From Pontederia crassipes (Eukaryota; Streptophyta; Magnoliopsida; Commelinales; Pontederiaceae), in contig CM060194.1 in the NCBI GenBank assembly GCA_030549335.1, forward strand, positions 38,891,171-38,955,170: DNA of 64,000 nucleotides, written 5' to 3'. The notes below the pieces were generated by a model that did no database searches, was not told the DNA's origin, and worked only from the letters and a program-made list of their open reading frames with translations. A program made the position numbers and the translations under genes. Shown one piece after another: positions 12,599-24,368 of the stretch (its first letter is position 1; every line of letters begins with the position of its first letter).

Positions 12599-13560
12599 TG
12601 TAACGCCCGAATAAAACAAAAAAAATATTATTACTTAAAGTTAAAATAAAGATAAAATCAGATTCGACTAAAGAAAACAAAAATCAAATAAAAAAGGAGT
12701 CCCAATAGAAAGTATTAATCAATTTTATCTTTTCACCCTACCTATATAAACTTTTTCTTTCAACCAAAAGCTACTTAAACCTTAATCATCGCATCTCTCC
12801 TCTTTTTCCTCTTCGTTTGTACGAATCCCTAGGCTACTAGGAGCTCGAACCCAGTGTTGCCCGTCGAAAATGTCGTCGGAAATACGTTGAAATATTAGGA
12901 GGAAATTAAGGTAATGTAGTTGCTATGTTGAACTTTTTGTAGCACTTTTAGGACCATTTTCCTTGATTTTTTTTCCTCGATTTTTCCCATCCGACGTGGC
13001 CAATAATGACACGGCACCAAAGACGAGGTGTGGTTGAAGTCGGAGAACCTTGGGGATAGCCAACGTAGAAAACAAATTAGAGAAAGAGGACCGAACAATA
13101 GAAAGTTCACATAGAGGTAGGTGAATCGTTGGATCAACTTTTGAATCAGCTTTAATAATAATTTTGATCCTTAGAGGTTTATTTTGACAAAACATCGTCG
13201 GAAACCAAGCAAACAACATCATTGATTTCATCAGAATCCATCGAACTCAGTTCGGGTTTCATATAACCCAAGCAGGGTATGCCTATAGTCGGGCGCCATG
13301 ACACGAAACCCAACTTAGTTCCAGTCGCCCGACCCACCCGCACCAACACCAGCGTGCACAAAGATGCCAAAACTCGGCCCGGGCACACCAAGGCACACCA
13401 GTGACCCCGCCCGAGTTTCGGTAGACCTTGTAATAGAGAACTTCCTTGGGCTGGACTCGGGCTACAATCGGCTCGGGCCGTGGTCGAGTAGAGCACAAGA
13501 CCTGGCCCGAGTTCCACCCAACCTAGACCAAGTTTTGCCAGATTGTATGTATGTTGCTAT
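12599..13560 (+). repeat. LTR-like fragment beginning TGTAACGCCCG
   Basis: The sequence opens TGTAACGCCCGAATAAAAC, similar to the TGTAACGCCTCGAG start of the solo LTR at 15977. About 140 bp on, a CTATATAAAC TATA-like box is followed by a pyrimidine-rich stretch, the layout of an LTR promoter. The block 13250-13540 is unusually GC-rich with CCCGAGT and GGCTCGGGCC phrases, like 17215-17480 in the solo LTR. I cannot see the 3' boundary. Short ORFs over the GC block are probably not genes. Confidence 0.35.
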
Positions 13561-14394
13561 TTTAACTTATTATGCTAATTAATTATGATCCATCATTAGT
13601 TATCCATATGATCTCATTAACATTGTAATCCAGAGCATTGGTTCTGCTAAAGCTATGTTATGGCTATATTTTTTATGCACAATAGTTTGTTGACGAGGTT
13701 CGGTCACACCTTGGCCTACGTCCCTGCTCCGACTTCTCGACCTCGAGATCGCCGGAGATTCCACTAACACCCTTCCTTCATTCCAAGTGGGGCAAGAAGG
13801 AAATCCTTTACAACTCTTGCATTTTCTCTTTTTTAAGAGGTAATGCACGCCTCTTTCACTCGTCTTTTCTTCACTCAAGAGGTAAGACACAACCTCTTTT
13901 CACTTAGGAGCTAAACAACTATTACAATATCACAAGAACACTCCACAATCTCTCTTTTAAAATTTGGAACCTCACAAAAAGAGTAAGAGAGAAAAAAATG
14001 AGAAATTTTCAACTTTGAACTCAAGATGACTTCTTGGATTAACACGAGTGTTTGACTATCTTTTTTTGGAAAGTCTTAGTCTTCTTGATATGTTTTGCAT
14101 CACTTTTATAACCTCCAATATTTTTCTAGCCGTTGGTATTCAAAACTAGTCATTATGTACTTTTCTGCACTAAAATGGACGTCTGTTTTGATTTCAGTTA
14201 TCTGTTTTAGAATGCCGTTGAAGTATAGCCGTTAGACAACTTTCGGTCATCTGTTTGAGTTTCAGGCGATCTTTATAAAAATTCTGAAGTCTCAGACATT
14301 TGCGGTCGCTATGCCAACTTTTTGGGCATCCGTTTTTATCTCCAGCAATCGACCAAAAACTTTTCGATCGTCCGTTTTGTCATTGACAGCCTAA
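13561..14394. repeat. Probable retrotransposon LTR debris
   Basis: At 13692-13725 the phrase GACGAGGTTCGGTC...GGCCTACGTCC matches the palindromic motif in the hAT element at 3699. It is followed by CTCGACCTCGAGATCGCCG and then low-complexity CT-rich sequence. This organisation reminds me of plant Ty1/copia LTRs, but no boundary or coding domain is visible. Confidence 0.3.
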
Positions 14395-15545
14395 TAAATA
14401 TGCACTATTTTATACATAATATTTTGCACAATTATCCAAATGAGATGATTTTTTATTCTATGGAAAGACAACAAAATTCTCTACAAATTTGATTCATCAT
14501 TCATCCAAACTCCAATGAGATCATAATTAAATATTCAATCAAAATTCAGTGCATAAAGTTGTCAATTTCAAATTAAATGTTTTAGACTTTTACTCTTTTA
14601 TACATAACTTTTCATACTAGTATCCAAATGAGATGATATTTAATTCTTTGAAAAGCTAACAAAATGCTCTACAACTTTGATATTCGTTATTCATCTAATG
14701 AAATCATAGTCAAATATTCAATCAAAGTTCAGTGCATAAAGTTATCAATTTCAAATTAAACTTTCTAGACTTTTACTCTTTTATACATAACTTTTCATAC
14801 CAGTATCCAAATGAGACGATATTTGATTCTTTGAAAAGCTATATCTACAACTTTGTTATTCATTATTATAAAAAATCTAAAGAGATCATAGTCAAATATT
14901 AATTCAAAGTTCAGTATACAAAGTTGTTCATTTCAGATGAAACATTTTTTGTCTTTACTCTTTTATATATAACTTTTCATACTAGTATCTAAATGAAATG
15001 ATATTTGATTCTATGAAAATCTAAAAACTTTATTTACAACTTTCGTGTTCACCTCCTTTCCCAAATCTATTGATAAAGTAATCAAATATTAAATGCATGT
15101 TTAGTACATAAAAATATCAACTTCAAATAGAACTTGTCGACCTTCACTATTTTTGGCATAACATTTTATATGGTTAATCAAATGAGGTGATTATTAATTC
15201 TATGAAAAGATAAGAGAATTATATATAACTTTTTTATTAATCGCTTTATCAAAATCTCATGATAGAGTACTCAAATATTAAATGCAAGTTTAGTACATAA
15301 AAATATCAATTTCAATTTGAACTTTTCGAGTTTCACTTGTTTAAACATAACTTTTTATGTGGTTGTCCCAATGAGATGATTCTTAATTATCTACAAATAT
15401 AAGAAAGTTATCTATATCTTTTATATTCACCTCTTAATATAAATCTCGTGGGAACATAGACAAATATTCATAAAAAAATTAGTGCATGAAGTAACTTATT
15501 TCTATTTAAACTTTTTTTCGACATTTTGAATATAACTTCATTCTT
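14395..15545. repeat. Degenerate tandem array, about 186-bp unit, about six copies
   Basis: The phrase ATACATAACTTTTCATACTAG followed by TATCCAAATGAGATGAT recurs in diverged form near 14411, 14601, 14784, 14965, 15156, 15345 and partly 15528. Spacings are 181-191 bp. Each unit also carries a CTACAACTTT phrase and a TCAATTTCAAAT phrase at constant offsets. Divergence is high, so the array is old. It abuts the antisense gag relic. Confidence 0.8.
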
Positions 15546-15647
15546 TTGAGGTTTGTATTATCAAAATATAATTATATAGAGAATAAAAACTTTGCTCCAA
15601 CAATTTTCCCGGTGGTCGAGAGGTAGAAGCAGACTGTTGAGCAATCT
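15540..15647 (-). pseudogene. Antisense Athila-type gag fragment, distal part
   Basis: On the minus strand this encodes IAQQSASTSRPPGKLLEQ, a typical Athila/Tat gag segment. It continues in frame from 34828-35812: reading from 34828 straight to 15647, across the inserted element, restores an uninterrupted gag reading frame. The similarity ends near 15590, where the sequence passes into the 186-bp tandem array. Confidence 0.7.
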
Positions 15648-15652
15648 GATTT

Positions 15653-18600
15653 TGATCACCTCCTATTTTACTAATATTTATTGATAATCGACATATCAAA
15701 ATTGCCACCTTTGTACTAAAACTTTGTTTAAATTCATAAAAAGGAGCCATTAGATGATCTTTTTGAACTAGTCTCTCGAACTAACTACTTTTTTTAATTT
15801 TGAATTCTAATAGGAAAAGAGGAGGAGATAAAAGACCCAAGTTTGAACAAGAAAAAGGGGGTAACGAAAGAGAAAGAAGAAAAAGAATCATCTAAAAAGA
15901 AAAGACTGAGAGGATAAGGAAGAAAATGACGAGAAACATTCTGATATCATTAATGCCTATATTTGGCTAAACTTTTTGTAACGCCTCGAGACTCACGTGA
16001 CTATCACGTGCTCAAAGTCATCCCAAAGGCACTACACAATTTTATATAAAATAATTTTGCGAAAAATAAACTCTATAAGATGCAAAAATAACTATAGGAA
16101 CATCTAAATATCCATAATGTCAAGGAGCTGGAAATATCTATGACTCCACCATACTAAATAAGCGAAAAAATAAAAGCTAATCCAATAATCTAGTAAGACT
16201 TAATCTTACACCATGTGCAACAACTCTGTCACCGAGCTTGATCACTTGTATCACCATCTTCTATCATCTCACCTACATGAATTCAGATGCAAGGGAAAAT
16301 CCATGAGTATAAAAATGCTCAATATGTAAAGAACAATAAATAATAGAGCACTAGATAAGACAATATAAGGAGAGCTCAATAATCAATGTCAATATAGTCA
16401 TAAATCAATAAAGAGGATCAGGAAAAAGGTCAAAAGACCAATCGATATCAACTAACAATTTAACAATAATCAATTTTGCCTAATCTCTATTGCACTATCC
16501 AATTTAACAATTTTGATTCGATTTCAATATCATTGATCATCGATCAATAACAATTTCCATACGATTCAATGGGCGGAGGCAAGGCTAGTCAACGCAAAAA
16601 TCTGAATGACCATGATTAAATTCAAATCAATTCTATTTCCATTCAATTCGATTTGATTCAATTCAATTCAATTTCCATTCTATTCGATTCAATCTTTGGA
16701 GTTATTCAATTCAATAGGGAGCGCTAAGTTAATTAAGAAAAACTCCATGTCTCTTTCATGTAGGTCAGTATGGGATCAAGTCATGGCAAGCCGCCCTTCA
16801 ATAATAGCGCTAGCAATATTTTCATGATGGCATGGGACCATGGTCATCACAGGACAGCCATAGCTTCCCTAAAGGATGACGTCTCATACCTCTAGGTACA
16901 CTATCTGCCACATACAATATCCATAACAATATCAATATGGCCCAAGAGACTTAGAGACAATCGGAGAACATGGAGACCTGGCAGTTTTCATCTTTTATCT
17001 TTAACAATTCAATTTAGGTTAAATAAGGACCCAATCAAGAAAAAAACTACTGAATCACTATTATGGTTATCACATAATCAAGTGGGATAATAAGATCAAT
17101 AATCTCAAATCATATGTTAACAATTATGGTCGTAGAATGTTATGGACAATTAACCAAAATAACTATTCAATTATTTATAATAAAATATCTAAAAATAGGT
17201 TTTTCATCCTTAGAACCCGGCTCGCGTCGGGTGAAACCTGGGCCGTGTTCGAAAATATTCAATATCACTTCGGTCAGAGCAAACCTGGGTCGGGTGCATA
17301 GTGAATCCGAGCTGAGTCGGCCAATTCACTGTCAATCACGATCGCCCGCAACCCGAGTCGAGCCGAAGCCTAAACCCAGGCCGGGTTTGACATTCCAATC
17401 CAATTCTGAGTCCAACTCGATCTGGATTCATCGAAATCCAGGCCGGGTACAGCAGAATCCGGGTTGGGTTCTGCCGACGGAGAAATGTGTTTTGATGCGA
17501 CTTTTCGACCACCTTAACTTTGCCATACAATGTCCAAACTATGCATATGATATATCAATGGATTCTCGGTACAAAGGAGAAGAGAATAGGATTCCATGTT
17601 GTGGAAAACTGATGACATAGGGATTCCCCCTACGTACCTAAAGATGACTGAAAAACCAACCGAAATCCCTTACTTGCGCGAGTTGTCCAGAAGCCAACTT
17701 CGGTCGACGATATCTCTCTGTCCATGTCCCGAAACTTGCGGACAACACTTGAAAAATCTTCTCCTATAAGCCGGCTATGAAACCAGTCACCTCATGCTCT
17801 GGGGGGTGCTTCGGTTCGCGTAAAATGAGGGGACAAGAGGGGCTCGTTGGTAGAATTCTGTTTGGCAGAAAAAAGGGATTTCCAACCACCTCTTAATGCC
17901 TATTTATCGTGCATACTTAGAATTTTTACTTCTATTAGGTCTTGGACTCTTTTACATTCAATCTTGACCATCCATCATTGACTAATCATCCCATAGTTGT
18001 TCATATTTAATTAAATCCGGATTTACTTATTAATCCATATTTATCTCCATAGCTATTCAATCTCTCTTCAAATTCCATCTTATCTTTCCAACCTATCCCA
18101 TAATTTCAATCAATTTTAGAATTAAATAATTCCAGAATATTAGACAATGATTTTCTAGATATTATAAATTAATAAAATATTCATTCATTTATTTATTTAA
18201 TGAAAATCAGGGTTCCTACACTTTAATTTCTTTTGTGGTGTAATTGTGTGAATGCTATGATTTTAGTTTCTCCTTAGCCGTACTCCTAGACATCTGATTG
18301 ATTATACTTTTATTTTGACAGCAAGTGTTTTAACTATGTTTAAATTTTATTTGATCGAGAGACCTATTTTCTTGCTTATATCTTGTCTCATTCAAGAGAA
18401 GGGACAGACAATCTCTTGCAGTTTCTTATCGGCATATTTTTTTATTAACTCTAACCGGCTGAGAAGCCCATCTTAATACTATTAGGAGGCAAGAGTCCAT
18501 AATAGTAATTTGTTGTCTTGGATTCATTTTAATTATCCGGATTGGAATAATAAATTTACATTCCCTTGTTCGAGAGATCAATGTTTGATCTGATTAGGAT

Positions 18601-19016
18601 GAGAGATCAACTAATCTGCTAATTTCATTCCATTTATTAATGACTTATCCCCTAATACTCGAAGACAGATCGACGAGTGAAGGGAAGGAGTGGTTGGTTT
18701 TCAATACAAGTATCGAGAGATCATTTGCTTTATAAGAGAAATTATAAACCATAGCATTGACCAATTTATCACAAAGGAGCTTTTTTTTATTTCTAGTATT
18801 TCAGTTATTTGTTTCTTTACTTTACTTTTGTCTTTTAATTTCATGACAACTCTCGAGATGTAAATATGTTAGCAATTCGATCTAAGTCAATGGGGTTACG
18901 ACACTCGTGATTTCTACACGACCTGTATACTTACGGTAGTGTGAACTAGTATTTTAACTACGATTCGAATAATATTTAGTCGGTGTGAGAGATCACAACT
19001 TCTAAAGTTCATATCA
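15653..19016 (+). repeat. 5' LTR of the Athila element (interrupted by a solo LTR)
   Basis: The left part (15653-15976) matches 33705-34024 and the right part (18221-19016) matches 34023-34822. Together they make an LTR of about 1.12 kb, split by the 2244-bp insertion 15977-18220. It begins TGATCACCTCC and ends TTCATATCA. Confidence 0.93.
15977..18220. mobile_element. Nested solo LTR, 2244 bp
   Basis: The insertion starts TGTAACGCCTCGAG and ends GGTTCCTACA, i.e. TG...CA. The flanks are CTTTT (15972-15976) and CTTTA (18221-18225). The uninterrupted 3' LTR reads CTTTA here, so this is a 5-bp target duplication with one later mutation. No reverse transcriptase or other domain is present, so it is best read as a solo LTR formed by LTR-LTR recombination. 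Its length and TGTAAC start would suit a chromovirus-type gypsy LTR, which is inference. A GC-rich island at 17215-17480 opens a spurious ORF. Confidence 0.85.
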
Positions 19017-19022
19017 AATTTT

Positions 19023-19040
19023 TGACGTCGTTGCCAGAGA
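19023..19040 (+). other. Primer-binding site (tRNA-Asp type, diverged)
   Basis: TGACGTCGTTGCCAGAGA lies six bases after the 5' LTR. It matches the TGGCGCCGTTGCCGGGGA primer site common to Athila/Tat elements with a few transitions. The primer would be the 3' end of tRNA-Asp. Confidence 0.8.
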
Positions 19041-19139
19041 CTTAGATAACTATTTCCCATCTATATCTCTTACTATTTATTTTTTTAGCATTACAATTAT
19101 TTTTTATTTTTCTTATTTCTCTATTCGCGAGAACCTTAT

Positions 19140-20930
19140 ATGCCCAGGGCTAACCACAAGCAATTGCTTGACTTAGACACTGAGATTGATCGAACATTCA
19201 GAAGGAGAGTGCGAGAGTATAGGAACATAACACCTTCAATTGAATAAACAAGTCACACTCAATCGACAGAAGCTGAATTAAATTCTAATTCGGAAGGAGA
19301 AATGATGGCTCAACAATAAGAACAACAACAACCTCTGATTCCTTCCTTAGAAGAGCTCTATACTCCCATTGCAGATGGATTGGAGTTAGCCATTCTAAAG
19401 CCAACTATTCAAGCTAAAAATTTTGAGTTAAAATCTTCTTTGAATTCGACAATTCAGCAAAACTAATTTGGAGGAACCCCAGATGAAGACCCGAATCAAC
19501 ACCTCAAAAATTTTCTAGAAATATATAAAACAACGAAGCTAAATGGAGTTTCATAAAAAACACTCAGATTGAGAGTCTTTTCTTTTTCTTTAAGAGGAAA
19601 AGTCAAACAATGGCTGCAGTCCCTTGAACCAAGAGAACTAACTACTTGGGAATAATTGGTGAAGGCCTTTTTATCTGAATATTTTTCTCCAAGTAAAACA
19701 ATCAGAATCAGAAATCAAGTTATTGGATTTAAGGCACTACTACAATTGTGTCCTAAGAGACACTTTACGAAGCATAGTAAAGATTTAAGGCACTACTACA
19801 ATTGTGTCCTTATCATGGTCTGAGCAAGTGGATTTTAGTTCAGTCCTTTCATAGTGGTCTTAACTTTACCTCCAAGATGGCACTTGATAATGTTGCCGAT
19901 GGTGTATTCATAAAGAAAAATGTCGATGAAGCATACCAACTCATAGAAGAAATAGCAAAAAATTAGCATTTTTTAGCTCACTCAAGGTTCAATGAATCCA
20001 TTGTCTCTACTCAGACACGTCTAAATGGTGAGGATTTCTCTTCCAAGGTGGAATATATTGTTCAGAAGGCAATCAACAGATGAAGCCACCCTGAATGTTA
20101 ATATGATAGCCAGACGCTATGAAATATGTGGTTTGCCTTACCATATCTCTATGCATTATGATTATTAAAACAGTAAGGTCATCAACACCAAGCCAATGCA
20201 ATAGGCTCATACCCTTCCAATAATGACTGCCCTTACTCTAACACATACAACCTCGGATGGAAAATAATCCAAAATTCTCTTACAAGGACAATTATCAGCG
20301 AACTCAAGCTCATGCCTAGCATAATAAAACAAATCAAAGAGCACAACCTCAGAACCCCCTATTGATCAAGGACCATCCTCCAAGAGCAGACTTTAATCCA
20401 TGATGGAGAAGTACATGTCTAAACAAGATAGTCTCATGCAGAAGATGTTTCAAAAGATTGAAAGTCTTTTGATTCATAACAAGATAGCTCAACAAGTTGC
20501 ATCATCCTCAAGACAATCAGAAATTCTACTGGGACAATCAGAGCAGAACCCAAAGGAATAAGTCCAAGCCGTAACCCTGAGGAGTGGAAGAATCACCAAA
20601 GACAAGACCAAAAATTTCAGAGCCAAAAGATGAGGGAGCTTCAAAGCAGGAAGAAGTAGTCCAACCGGACAGTGGATCAAAAGAATAGAAAGAAGCCATA
20701 CGACCAAAAACTTCAGAATGCCCCTCCAATTATGTTACAGAAGTACCATTTCCCAAAGCCCTCGAAAAAAAACCGACAGGATCAACAATTTTGTAAGTTC
20801 GTTGAAGTCCTAAAGAAGCTCTATATCAATGTACCTTTCGTTGAAGTCATCCAAGAGATGTCTGCTTATGTCAAATTCCTTAAAGATATCCTATCAAAAA
20901 AGAAGAGAATTCAAGAGAATTAAACAATGG
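19140..20930 (+). pseudogene. Athila gag (capsid/nucleocapsid) pseudogene
   Basis: The frame opens at 19140 with MPRANHKQLLDLD. It contains recognisable capsid segments (FGGTPDEDPNQHLKNFLEI, then LRVFSFSLRGKVKQWL and LVKAFLSEYFSP at about 19470-19690). Many stops and frame changes interrupt it. A 29-bp stretch (19726-19754) is duplicated at 19782-19810. A degenerate CX2CX4H-like knuckle lies near 20125-20160. The C-terminal part near 20455-20580 reads KIESLLIHNKIAQQ and later VTLRSGR, the standard junction toward protease. In a live element gag would package the RNA into cytoplasmic particles. Confidence 0.8.
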
Positions 20931-20999
20931 CACTAACAACTAAAGCCAGTGCCATCATTCAAAACAGATTACCTTCGAAACTCAAGGATCCATGAAGTT

Positions 21000-21500
21000 T
21001 CTTTATACCATGTGAAATTGGCAACCGAAGAATTCAAAGAGCTTTATGTGATCTTAGAGCTTCTGTAAGTTTGATACCCCTCTCGTTATGCAGAAAGCTT
21101 GAAATGGGTGACATCAAGCCTACCAATATGTCTCTCCTACTAGTAGATCGATCCATCAAAATTCCACAAGGAATTCTGGAAGATATACTAATCAAAGTAA
21201 GGAATCTCTACATACCAGCTAACTTTGTAGCCCTGGACATGGATGAAGATAACCAAACTCCTATCCTTATAGGAAGACATTTTCTAACCACTGCGGGAAC
21301 AGTAATTGATGTCAAACAAGGTCGTCTTACCTTTCAAATAGGCGATGATATCGTGGAGTTTTGGTTAAACCAGATCATCAATTGCCCGAACATGGAAGAT
21401 TACCACTTTCAATATGAGCATGTTGATCCACTAATCCAGAAAGTTACGTCAGTCATTCACATATCCGACCCTTTAAAAGTTTCCCTTGCAGCTTAGGAAT
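21000..21500 (+). pseudogene. Retropepsin-like protease region (aspartic protease) relic
   Basis: An open stretch carries SLCRKLEMGDIKPTNMSLLL and then DNQTPILIGRHFLTTAGTVID and LTFQIGDD, the distal half of plant gypsy retropepsins (the PILLGRPFL motif). The segment with the catalytic Asp should lie just upstream, near 21000-21070, where the frame is broken. I do not see an intact D(T/S)G there. Confidence 0.75.
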
Positions 21501-21899
21501 CATCACTATGGACAGAGGAAGAAGCTCGACTATTAACTAGTCACATGCTACTAGCGTTAATGCAAGGCCTCGACAACATACAAGAGAGTCAACTTCACAA
21601 CTCTAAAGAAGAATTAAGTTTGAGGAAACAATCCAAACTTGAATTGAAGAAGCTGCTCGAACCTTAAATATGAATTCTTGGGAGAAGACTTCACTTACCC
21701 GGTGATCGATAATGCAAATTTGAAATCAAGCCAGCTTCAGATGCTGCTCAACAAGCTGAAATCTTACAAGTATGTTATAGGATACACTCCGGACGATCTT
21801 AAAAGAATCAAGCCCTCCATTTTCATGCATCGTATCCCTATGAAAAAGGATTTTAAACCATCCGTTGAAGGACAGAGAAGACTCAATCCAGCAATAAAA

Positions 21900-22642
21900 G
21901 AAGTATGAAGAAAAAAGTGATTAAGCTTCTAGACGTAGGAAGCATTTACCCCATCTCAGATAGTCAATTGGTAAGTCTCGTGCAGGTTGTGCCAAAGAAA
22001 GATGGGATGGCCACGATAAAGACCGACTCAAACAAACTTATTTCCACACGTATTGTTACAGGCTAGAGAATATGCATTGACTTCGGGAAGTTGAATAAGG
22101 CTACTCGGAAGGATCATTTCCTTCTCCCTTACATTGACCAAATGTTGGAGAGGTTAGTGAATCATTCTTATTTCTGCTATCTAAACGGATTCTCTGGATT
22201 TCTTCAAATCCTCATTCATCCGAATGATGAGGAAAAGACTAATTTTACATATCCATACGAAACCCTTGCCTATAGAAGAATGTCATTTGGGCTATGCAAT
22301 GCTCCTGCCAGCTTTCAAAAGTATATGATGTCTATTTTTTCATATTTTATTGAAGAAATCATGGAAGTTTTCATAGATGATTTCTCAATTTATGGAACCT
22401 CTTTTGAAAGCTCTCTGAATAACCTCTACAAGGTATTACAGAGATATGCCGAGTCTAACTTAGTATTGAATTGGGAAAAATGTCACTTTATGGTCCAAGA
22501 AGATGTAGTTCTAGGTCATATTGTTTCAAATAGAGGCATTGAAGTTGACAAAGCTAAGACAGAAGTTATAGGAAAGTTACCTCTACCCTCTAATATCAAA
22601 GGAGTTAGAAGTTTCCTTGGACATGCTGAATTTTACCGATGA
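21900..22642 (+). pseudogene. Reverse transcriptase relic (Ty3/gypsy, Athila type)
   Basis: After a broken start (VPKKDGM at about 21990, with frame changes to about 22080) the frame reads the finger and palm motifs: DFGKLNKATRKDHF, the NAPASFQKYMM motif and the catalytic FIDDFSIYG box (about 22370-22390). It ends in IKGVRSFLGHAEFYR, where CGA/CGG has become TGA. The motif A segment reads YLNGFSGF where active enzymes have LDG, so one catalytic Asp is replaced by Asn. The FIDD box keeps its two aspartates. Confidence 0.9.
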
Positions 22643-23174
22643 TTTATTAAAAATTGCTCCCTCATTGCAAAACCATTAACAAAACTCTTGTCCAAAGAAG
22701 CTCACTTTATATTCGATGAAGATTGTCTAAAAGCTTTCAATACATTGAAGCAAACTCACGACAGCGCCAATTATCCAGCCACTTGATTGGTCACTACCAT
22801 TCGAGCTCATGTGTGATGCTGGTGATAAAGTTGTTGGAGCAGTACTTGGACAAAGGAAGGATAAGAAATAACATGTGATCTATTATGCTAGCCGAACTCT
22901 GGATGAAGCACAGCTCAATTATGCTGCGATCGAGAAAGAATTCTTAGTTGTAGTATTCGCAATGGATAAATTCAAATCTTATCTATTGGGGTCCAAAGTC
23001 ATTGTGTGCATTGACCACCAAGCTATCCAACATCTAATTTCTAAGAAAAACACCAAGCCAAGACTAATCAGATGGATTCTCTTATTACAAGAATTCGATA
23101 TGGAAATCAAAGACAAAAAGGGAGCAGAAAATCAAGTCGTTGATAATCTCTCTCGACTTTTACTATCAGAATAG
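22643..23174 (+). pseudogene. RNase H relic (gypsy type)
   Basis: A connection segment with stops and a frameshift (22643-22790) leads to MCDAGDKVVGAVLGQ (about 22810). One in-frame stop near 22870 comes before [32 protein letters not shown] and [10 protein letters not shown]. These carry the Asp, Glu and Asp expected in the active site. The block ends DNLSRLL, the usual boundary before integrase. Confidence 0.88.
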
Positions 23175-24240
23175 AAGAATGATGTTGTAGATTATCAGAC
23201 CATCAATGATTCCTTGCCTGACGACCATCTATTTTCAATTCAAGTTGAAAAGCTCCACTGGTTCGCAAACTATGCTAATTATCTAGCTTCAGGAATCCTA
23301 CGACCAGATCTCTCCTATTAACAAAAGAAGAAATTATTCTCCGACATCAAGCATTATTTTTTGAATGAGCCATTCCTCTTTAAAAAGTGTACAGACGGAA
23401 TGCATCGCAGCAGAAGAGCAATCTGCAATACTTCTGGAATGTCACTCATTCTCCTATGGTGATCACGGAGACAACAGAAGATAGCCTCCAAAGATTTGAA
23501 GGGCATCATCTTCCCAAGATTTGAAGTACCCATTCATTAGTGATTGAGGTTCACATTTCATTGAAAGAAGTTTTGAAAACTTGCTAATCAAATACAGAGT
23601 CAAGCATAGAGTTTCTACTGCGTATCATTCATAGACCAATGAGCAGGCTGAAGTCTCAAATCGAGAAATCAAAATGATCATAGAAAAAATGGTCTCTGTA
23701 ACAAGAAAGAACTAAAGTAAGAAAATCCATGAAGCACTATGGGCATATCGCACCGTATACAAAACTCCAATCGAAACAACACCATTCTGACTGATCTATG
23801 GAAAACATTACCATTTGCCAGTAGAATTGGAGCACAAGGCATTTTGGGCAATCGAAACACTCAACTACGACTTCCAAGCAACTATTGGGAAATGACCTTT
23901 GCAGCTCAACGAATTGGATGAACTCCGACTTGATGCATACAACAATTCTCGTATGTATAAAGAACAAGCAAGGAAATGGCATGACAGACGCATATTATAG
24001 AAGAATTTTAAATAAGGCAATCAAGTTTTACTGTTCAATTCTTGCCTACATTTTTTTTCGGGAAAGCTTCGGACAAAATGGTCAGGGTCATTCACCGTTG
24101 AGAAAGTTTATCCTCATGGAGTCATGGACATAAAAAATGGCAACTCAAAAATCTTTAGAGTTAATGGACAAAGACTGAAATGGTACAATCCCGACTCTAA
24201 AGAGTTCAAAGAAGTCTTGTATTTCCGGTCGGATCATTGA
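23175..24240 (+). pseudogene. Integrase relic, internally deleted
   Basis: A linker with KHYFLNEPFLFKK (23350-23390) is followed by the remains of the zinc-binding segment (CHSFSYGDHGDN, about 23440-23470) and then jumps directly to FPRFEVPIH. The first part of the catalytic core with its first Asp is therefore missing. The second Asp (SD, stop, GSHF at about 23540) and the Glu region (VSNREIKMIIEKM, about 23655-23690) remain. The tail reads GKHYHLPVELEHKAFW and FTVEKVYPHGVMDI, the Athila C-terminal domain. Several stops and frameshifts are present. Confidence 0.82.
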
Positions 24241-24368
24241 AAATTTAGGCACTATGTCGAGCCAATGAGTGAAAAAAGGCGCTACTGGGAAGCAACCCGA
24301 CCAAATAAACTGTCATGAGCCACGTCAGTATCCACATAAGCATCAAGACTCTTAAAACTACTTGAAAA

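Noticed and set aside
17114..17620. 168-aa ORF in the solo LTR
   Set aside because: Covers a GC island within non-coding LTR sequence; no recognisable domain and no conservation signal visible.
15977..18220. Complete small retrotransposon rather than a solo LTR
   Set aside because: No internal LTR repeat, primer site, polypurine tract or coding domain; only one TG...CA unit with target duplication.
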